A DNA stretch of 9,231 bases, taken from positions 1-9,231 of the forward strand of contig CAMWWS010000088.1 in assembly GCA_947178085.1 (NCBI GenBank), given 5' to 3'. The first letter of the stretch is position 1. Every line of letters starts with the position of its first letter. The DNA comes from an uncultured Lachnospiraceae bacterium. GTDB lineage: Bacteria > Bacillota_A > Clostridia > Lachnospirales > Lachnospiraceae. Under the pieces are notes generated by a model. That model ran no database searches. It saw only the letters and a program-made list of their open reading frames with translations, and was not told where the DNA came from. Positions 6,944 through 9,231 of the stretch are shown here, in pieces. The position numbers and the translations under genes were made by a program.

Positions 6944-7804
6944 TTATAAATTCCGCTTATTTATTCCGCGAATAACCATTGTTATTGATGTGTTTGTATC
7001 CCATTGCTTATCCCCGTTTTGATATAATTTGATTCGGGAATCATATTTTTCGTTTATTACTTCGATAATTCTATCAGCATCCTTTGATTTGGTTGATTGA
7101 ACCGCTTCAATATCTGAATCCCTCTCTGCATTTATCATAGCTTCTGCCATTTGAGATGTGTATTTAGGATTATCAGGTGTTAAATCAATTACCGCATATC
7201 CCGTGGAGACATTCACGAATCCATTTTTTCCCATTGCCACGGGTAATTCCTGCTCGGTCATACTGTATTTTCCGACAGCATATTTTTCAAGGATATTTTC
7301 TTCGTCTGTAATACCATCCCAAAATTCTTTTTCAGCTTCTGTCATTTTAAGGCATTCTGCAAGCTGATTAAATCCTTTTCTTTGTGATAACACCAGGCAC
7401 ATACCGTTATCTTTTAATACCCTTTTCTGTTCCGCATAAAAAATCGTAGGTTCAATATGCTCGCAAACAGTATGCGAAATAGTCACATCAAAAGTATCTG
7501 CCTCAAAGGGTAATGCCGTAGCATCACCTTCAATAAAATTCACTCCCGGTATATTTTCTTTTGCATATTTGATAAAATTACTGTCCCTGTCAATTGCAAC
7601 AATTTCTGCATTTGGATACCATCTATGCAATGACTCTGCTAAAGCGCCGGGACCGCAGCCGATTTCCAGTATCTTAAGTTTTTGGCTCTTATCTAATGAG
7701 AATAACTCTTCATATTGTCCACGGAAAAAATCATCAAATCTAAGCTTTCTGCTTAAGTACAGAGTCTTTATACCCTGAATATTTTCAGACCAGATATTAT
7801 TCAT
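6944..7804 (-). CDS. Class I SAM-dependent methyltransferase
   Basis: A 286-residue Rossmann-fold methyltransferase. Motif I is ILEIGCGPGALAESL with Glu47 to Gly53 binding SAM, the acidic end of strand 2 is Asp72 in IVAIDRD, and GDATALPF (Asp94) followed by FDVTISHTVCEHI gives motifs II/III, a pattern of the Methyltransf_11 group. The C-terminal half (about 140-286) is less conserved and probably determines the acceptor, which could be a small molecule, lipid or protein; the sequence does not tell. Start chosen at ATG 7804: AGGAGG (7819-7814) is nine bases upstream. Another ATG at 7810 has only three bases of spacing, and an upstream in-frame TTG at 7867 would overlap the preceding gene. It follows the nucleotidyltransferase-like gene by 46 bases, so co-transcription is likely. 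Confidence 0.92.
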   Translation of the reverse strand: MNNIWSENIQGIKTLYLSRKLRFDDFFRGQYEELFSLDKSQKLKILEIGCGPGALAESLHRWYPNAEIVAIDRDSNFIKYAKENIPGVNFIEGDATALPFEADTFDVTISHTVCEHIEPTIFYAEQKRVLKDNGMCLVLSQRKGFNQLAECLKMTEAEKEFWDGITDEENILEKYAVGKYSMTEQELPVAMGKNGFVNVSTGYAVIDLTPDNPKYTSQMAEAMINAERDSDIEAVQSTKSKDADRIIEVINEKYDSRIKLYQNGDKQWDTNTSITMVIRGINKRNL

Positions 7805-7813
7805 TTTCATATG

Positions 7814-7819
7814 CCTCCT
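7814..7819 (-). promoter_or_regulatory. Shine-Dalgarno that sets the methyltransferase start
   Basis: A perfect AGGAGG on the minus strand, nine bases before ATG 7804. It supports MNNIWSEN as the N-terminus. Confidence 0.8.
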
Positions 7820-7850
7820 ATATTTTGATTTGTTGAATGGCGCAATACAG

Positions 7851-9119
7851 TTATTTTTTCTTAACAATTTTCTTTTTATATGCTCCTTTTTTTAGGGTAA
7901 AGCCTCCCAGAGATATTACTATATCATCATAATTAACAAGGTATGTATTATTGTTTGCATCTGTATATTCTACTTTTCTATTTTGACGACGGTAACGCTT
8001 TCTGGTATTCTCATTCTTTTTCCTCTTGCATATATGTGTTCGCAGGTATTCGATGGGCTTAATTCGGTCAAACCGTTTAAAATATCTCAGTTTTTTCTTT
8101 GCTTTTTTTACATAATCACCAAGATCGTCACAAACTAATTTATTGTTCCAATAAACCGGATTATGCCTTGTCAGATACTTGTCATAGCTGCGCTTAAGCC
8201 AATAATAAACTTTTTCAAGATTCAGTAAAATATACGGATATTCCTGATTTTTAATTTTGTCCAGTAATTTTAAGTGTAGTTGTATGTTCATAAAATATGC
8301 GTAATCTTCACTTGGAAAAATAATTTTTCCCTCCTCAATCCAGAACATATCGGATAGGAATTGACCTTTACCAAGAAGCCAGTGACTGTTTATAATGCCC
8401 TGAATAAGCTTTCTTAGAAAATTGCTGCGTGAAGAATCGTCTGTTGAACATAATTCAAATGCGCGCGGCAGTACTTTATCAAAAACCAGGTCTATATCTG
8501 TTGAATATAATTTGTCAGGGATTCTATAACCATAGCTTCCAAAGAGCAATGGACTAAAATCATCAGGCACTCTTTTATCTATTTTTTTAATAAGATATTC
8601 GAGGAGTAATTGCTTTCTTTCTTCTTCGTTCATATATTTCTTTATTCCATGAAGATCTACTATATAATCATTATGGAATTTTGCAATCACATCTCTTTGA
8701 AATCTTACATCATCATAAGAAATATCTACGTAATAACGATGGTGCTTTATAGGTGGATATTGATCTCCGCGATCAAAGAGGTGTTCTTCATATGTGAATA
8801 CATTTTTGAGTTCTTGTGGTATTTCGGATTCAAATGGTTCTATCCGAATGAAGCCATCCATCTCTTTATATGTACACCTTATCCCGCAAAAATAAGAATG
8901 GGCGGAATTCCAGTCGTCATAATGCCCTATGACATCTTCTTTATTTACAAGTTTGCATTTTATTTCAATAGGACTGCTGCTGTATTTATTTTTTTTGAGA
9001 ATAAAGCCTTCCTGAGATAAGTCTATGTCATCAGAACTGACAATACATGTATCAAAGTCTTCGCTGATATATTCGTATTTTTCTATTTGTGTGCCGGCAT
9101 CAATTTCTACGATACTCAT
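7851..9119 (-). CDS. Nucleotidyltransferase-like protein of unknown family, with duplicated terminal segments
   Basis: A 422-residue soluble protein that I do not recognise as a named family. The centre carries a nucleotidyltransferase-superfamily signature: LLFGSYGYRIP (Gly194-Ser195), twelve residues, then Asp208-Ile-Asp210 followed by LVFD; Asp257 (FLSDMFW) is a possible third metal ligand. The region after it (about 230-350) is helical and Tyr/Lys-rich. A preceding domain (about 50-150) holds WNSAHSYFCGIRC and HHRYYVDISYDDV. The C-terminus is very basic (ICKRKKNENTRKRYRRQNRK), suggesting nucleic acid contact. Residues 13-46 and 381-414 are copies of one segment. The product could transfer a nucleotide to a small molecule, protein or RNA, or be inactive. 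The start has GAGG nine bases upstream (9132-9129). DNA is AT-rich compared with the sugar locus. Confidence 0.85.
   Translation of the reverse strand: MSIVEIDAGTQIEKYEYISEDFDTCIVSSDDIDLSQEGFILKKNKYSSSPIEIKCKLVNKEDVIGHYDDWNSAHSYFCGIRCTYKEMDGFIRIEPFESEIPQELKNVFTYEEHLFDRGDQYPPIKHHRYYVDISYDDVRFQRDVIAKFHNDYIVDLHGIKKYMNEEERKQLLLEYLIKKIDKRVPDDFSPLLFGSYGYRIPDKLYSTDIDLVFDKVLPRAFELCSTDDSSRSNFLRKLIQGIINSHWLLGKGQFLSDMFWIEEGKIIFPSEDYAYFMNIQLHLKLLDKIKNQEYPYILLNLEKVYYWLKRSYDKYLTRHNPVYWNNKLVCDDLGDYVKKAKKKLRYFKRFDRIKPIEYLRTHICKRKKNENTRKRYRRQNRKVEYTDANNNTYLVNYDDIVISLGGFTLKKGAYKKKIVKKK
7878..7979 (-). repeat. C-terminal copy of a 34-residue direct repeat within the nucleotidyltransferase-like gene
   Basis: Encodes residues 381-414, starting RKVEY and ending GFTLKKGAY. 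It aligns without gaps to residues 13-46, with 15 of 34 residues identical. At DNA level bases 7898-7949 match 9002-9053 at 39 of 52 positions by hand count. It is followed only by a Lys-rich tail. Confidence 0.8.
8982..9083 (-). repeat. N-terminal copy of the same 34-residue direct repeat
   Basis: Encodes residues 13-46, starting EKYEY and ending GFILKKNKY. Shared core: V..DDI..S..GF.LKK..Y. The offset to the other copy is exactly 1104 bases, in frame. Only 12 residues precede it, so the copies sit at the two ends of the protein. Confidence 0.8.
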
Positions 9120-9173
9120 TTCTTTTTTCCTCGTTTTTCATATATAACTATAGGGGGCTTTTTATATGTTTTT

Positions 9174-9201
9174 ATTTTATCACATATTCTTTACATGGAA
9201 A
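9174..9201 (-). promoter_or_regulatory. Possible promoter for the minus-strand cluster
   Basis: On the minus strand TTTCCA (9201-9196) and TAAAAT (9179-9174) are separated by 16 bases. They match the sigma-A consensus at 4 of 6 and 5 of 6 positions. The leader to ATG 9119 would be about 50 bases. AT-rich DNA makes chance matches common. Confidence 0.35.
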
Positions 9202-9219
9202 ATACTTCCGTGGTACAAT
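9190..9219 (+). promoter_or_regulatory. Possible rightward promoter at the window edge
   Basis: TTTACA (9190-9195) and TACAAT (9214-9219) are 18 bases apart, each with one mismatch to sigma-A consensus. It overlaps the candidate leftward promoter and would drive a gene beyond the window, giving a divergent arrangement. Confidence 0.35.
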
Positions 9220-9231
9220 ATACATATAAAC

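Noticed and set aside
6943..6948. TATAAT on the minus strand just before the lipoprotein gene
   Set aside because: It overlaps the methyltransferase stop, and no acceptable -35 hexamer lies 16-18 bases upstream (TCGCGG at 17). Not enough to call a promoter.
8610..9020. 136-codon plus-strand open frame rich in Phe, Ile and Tyr
   Set aside because: Lies wholly antisense to the nucleotidyltransferase-like gene; the hydrophobic look comes from reading Lys/Glu/Asp-rich codons in reverse.
9147..9152. TATAGT on the minus strand upstream of the nucleotidyltransferase-like gene as an alternative -10
   Set aside because: The hexamer 17 bases upstream is ATAAAA, not a -35, and the leader would leave little room before the ribosome site.

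Overview
The window looks like chromosomal DNA of a Gram-positive anaerobe of the Clostridia, most likely the Lachnospiraceae (inference). The reasons are the moderate GC content, strong Shine-Dalgarno sequences of the AGGAGG type, an LplA-like sugar-binding lipoprotein fragment next to an intracellular GH32 enzyme and a fructokinase, and several small families common in Clostridia. No rRNA, tRNA, transposase, integrase or CRISPR array is visible.

Left part, plus strand (1-3782): a fructan/sucrose utilisation locus. It holds the C-terminal 352 residues of an ABC-type solute-binding protein, a cytoplasmic GH32 beta-fructosidase, and a PfkB-family fructokinase. The probable flow is import of sucrose or a short fructo-oligosaccharide by the ABC system, release of fructose inside the cell by GH32, and phosphorylation of that fructose. 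The permease genes are not in the window and may lie to the left. The 249 bases between the binding protein and GH32 carry two strong stem-loops.

Middle (3783-4072): a convergent intergenic region filled almost completely by a large, multi-branched foldback of about 284 bases. It has a 31-bp outer stem, a second long stem, and three hairpins near the tip. This is the most structured non-coding piece in the window.

Right part, minus strand (9119 down to 4073): six co-directional genes with gaps of 46, 51, 34, 42 and 2 bases. In transcription order they are a nucleotidyltransferase-like protein of unknown family, a class I SAM methyltransferase, an acidic lipoprotein, a six-helix YitT-type membrane protein, a transglutaminase-like cysteine enzyme, and a 68-residue conserved small protein. 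They could be one transcript or several. Only the last two are tight enough to suggest real translational pairing.

The most unusual protein is the nucleotidyltransferase-like one. Its first and last roughly 45 residues contain two copies of the same 34-residue segment, flanking a central GS...DxD domain. The duplication is still visible in the DNA. I do not recognise this architecture, and it is the best candidate here for something undescribed. Its gene is also visibly richer in AT than the sugar locus.

Several starts were reassigned from the sequence. GH32 starts at 1309, fructokinase at 2817, the methyltransferase at 7804, and the YitT protein probably at a TTG at 5595, which removes an 83-base overlap with the lipoprotein gene.
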